From: an uncultured Collinsella sp.
GTDB taxonomy: Bacteria; Actinomycetota; Coriobacteriia; Coriobacteriales; Coriobacteriaceae
Length of the DNA: 5,773 bases
Reading direction: 5' to 3'
Assembly (NCBI GenBank): GCA_902478885.1
Contig: CABSMS010000109.1
Location: forward strand, 1 to 5,773
The notes beneath the pieces are model-generated. The model saw only the letters and a list, made by a program, of their open reading frames with translations. It was not told where the DNA came from and searched no databases. Within the stretch, counting starts at the first letter, position 1. Each line of letters opens with the position of its first letter. Position numbers and translations under genes: made by a program. This document shows, in pieces, positions 4,540-5,773 of the stretch.

Positions 4540-5773
4540 ATGACACTCGTATCCAAGACCTTTGAGCTGTACGGCAAGACCTACACCTTTGAGTCGGGCG
4601 AGCTTGCCAAGCAGGCCACTGGCGCCTGCCTGGTCAAGCAGGGCGACACCACGATGCTCGACACCGTGGTCGTCTCCAAGGAACGCAAGAACTACGACTT
4701 CTTCCCGCTGACCGTCGACTTCAACGAGAAGATGTACGCCGCCGGCCGCATCCCGGGTGGCTACCTCAAGCGTGAGGGCCGTCCCAGCGAGAAGGCCACG
4801 CTCACCGCGCGCATGATCGACCGTCCGATTCGCCCGAGCTTCCCGGATGGCTTCCGCAACGAGGTGCACATCGTCGCCACCTCGCTCGTCGCCGACCAGG
4901 TCAACCCCTTCGACGTCATCAACGTCATGGGTGCTTCCCTGGCCATGACGCTCGGCGGCGTGCCCTTCGAGGGTCCGCTTGCCTGCGTGCGCATCGGCCG
5001 TAACGTGGAGACCGGCGAGTTTATCGTCAACCCCACCTACGAGGAGCGCGAGAACTCCGATCTGGACCTGGAGCTGGGCGGCTCTGCCGACTTCATCTCG
5101 ATGGTCGAGGCCGGCGCCGAGGAGATCTCCGAGGACGACATGCTCGCCGCCATGAAGTTTGGCCAGGAGGCCCTTGCCGCTTTCTGCCAGGCTCAGGACG
5201 AGTTCGTCGCCGAGTGGGAGCAGGTTAACGGCCCCATCGTCAAGAAGGAGTACCCGCTCGACCAGCCCGTCGAGGAGGTCCAGGAGCGCATCTTCGCCCA
5301 CTACGACGAGATGGCAGCCGCCCTTCGTGACGCCGACAAGCTCTCCCGTATCGGCAAGGTCGAGGCTCTGAAGGAGTCCATCCGTGCCGAGTTCACCGAC
5401 GAGGAGCAGGCCGCCTGGGAGCGCGAGATCCCCGTGGCGCTCAAGAAACTCGAGAAGAAGGCCATGCGCACCATGGTCGTCGAGACCGGCGAGCGCGTCG
5501 ACGGCCGTGCCGCCGACGAGATCCGTCCCATCATGGTGAAGGACAACTACCTGCCGCTCGTTCATGGTTCCGGCCTGTTCCAGCGTGGCCAGACCCAGGT
5601 GCTCTCCGTCCTGTCGCTCGGCATGCTCAACGAGGGCCAGCGTCTGGACACCATCGAGCCCACCGAGGGCAAGCGCTACATGCACCACTACAACTTCCCG
5701 CCTTTCTGCACCGGCGAGACCGGCCGCATGGGCAGCCCCAAGCGCCGCGAGATCGGCCATGGCCAGTCTCTTA
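4540..5773 (+). CDS. pnp: Polyribonucleotide nucleotidyltransferase (PNPase), N-terminal part, cut by window end
   Basis: PNPase degrades RNA 3' to 5' using phosphate, releasing nucleoside diphosphates, and can also add tails; it is a trimer and a core part of bacterial RNA decay. 411 codons are present of roughly 700-750 expected. The first RNase PH domain covers about residues 5-140 and contains FFPLTVDFNEKMYAAGRIPG (54-73), KREGRPSEK (77-85) and IDRPIRPSFP (93-102). A helical all-alpha domain follows at about 150-310. The second RNase PH domain starts around ERVDGRAADEIRP (318-330) and runs through HGSGLFQRGQTQ (342-353) and HYNFPPFCTGETGRMGSP (383-400). The catalytic residues of this domain, the KH domain and the S1 domain lie outside the window. 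AAGGAG at 4530-4535 supports ATG 4540. The last three codons (QSL) depart from the conserved GHGALAER and probably are not genuine, so trust the reading only to about 5763. Confidence 0.97.
   Translation, partial: MTLVSKTFELYGKTYTFESGELAKQATGACLVKQGDTTMLDTVVVSKERKNYDFFPLTVDFNEKMYAAGRIPGGYLKREGRPSEKATLTARMIDRPIRPSFPDGFRNEVHIVATSLVADQVNPFDVINVMGASLAMTLGGVPFEGPLACVRIGRNVETGEFIVNPTYEERENSDLDLELGGSADFISMVEAGAEEISEDDMLAAMKFGQEALAAFCQAQDEFVAEWEQVNGPIVKKEYPLDQPVEEVQERIFAHYDEMAAALRDADKLSRIGKVEALKESIRAEFTDEEQAAWEREIPVALKKLEKKAMRTMVVETGERVDGRAADEIRPIMVKDNYLPLVHGSGLFQRGQTQVLSVLSLGMLNEGQRLDTIEPTEGKRYMHHYNFPPFCTGETGRMGSPKRREIGHGQSL
5764..5773. other. Probable adapter remnant at the sequence end
   Basis: The final ten bases CAGTCTCTTA match nine of ten bases of the start of the transposase mosaic-end adapter as read from an insert (CTGTCTCTTA, recalled from the Nextera design). 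The coding sequence departs from the conserved PNPase motif GHGALAER at the same point, giving GHGQSL. Together these suggest untrimmed adapter or an assembly edge rather than genomic DNA. A genuine variant cannot be excluded from ten bases. Confidence 0.55.

Noticed and set aside
4528..5760. 410-codon open frame on the minus strand across pnp
   Set aside because: Pure mirror of the biased codons of pnp, with a low-complexity Leu/Gly/Val/Asp/His-rich translation and no family signature.
1..5773. CRISPR arrays, insertion sequences, tRNA genes, toxin-antitoxin or defence genes
   Set aside because: No direct-repeat array, terminal inverted repeats, tRNA-like fold or accessory gene was seen; nearly all DNA is accounted for by core genes.

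Overview
This GC-rich window is a run of plus-strand housekeeping genes, apparently from an actinobacterium. The high GC content, the codon choice, the TKxD form of the Era G4 motif and the order mtaB-phoH-ybeY-dgkA-era-recO followed by rpsO-pnp suggest class Coriobacteriia, with a Collinsella-like gut anaerobe as my best guess. That placement is inference from gene style and order, not from a database match. Both ends cut genes: the 3' end of a MiaB/MtaB-type tRNA methylthiotransferase on the left and the 5' two thirds or so of polynucleotide phosphorylase on the right.

Positions 2-3973 form one tightly packed block that looks like an operon. The genes are mtaB (3' end), phoH, ybeY, dgkA, era and recO. 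They overlap by 20 nt (mtaB/phoH) and 4 nt (phoH/ybeY), or are separated by only 9, 12 and 15 nt. No terminator or convincing promoter is visible inside the block. The theme is RNA and ribosome maturation: tRNA modification, a PhoH ATPase, the YbeY endoribonuclease and the Era 30S-assembly GTPase. A lipid kinase (DgkA/UdpK) and the recombination mediator RecO travel with them, as in many Gram-positive bacteria.

Positions 3974-4111 are a 138-nt non-coding leader with a weak promoter candidate and hairpins just ahead of rpsO (ribosomal protein S15). rpsO ends in a clear intrinsic terminator at 4405-4436. About 100 nt of strongly structured leader, with three hairpins, then precedes pnp (4540 to the window end). 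rpsO-pnp is a classic pair, and both genes are autoregulated through their leaders in other bacteria, so these two intergenic regions are the most interesting regulatory DNA here.

I do not see an undescribed biological system; the coding content is core genome. The points most worth a second look are the last ten bases, which break the conserved PNPase sequence and resemble a transposase-library adapter, the 62-residue Era extension that lacks Lys and Arg, and the mutually exclusive hairpins upstream of rpsO.
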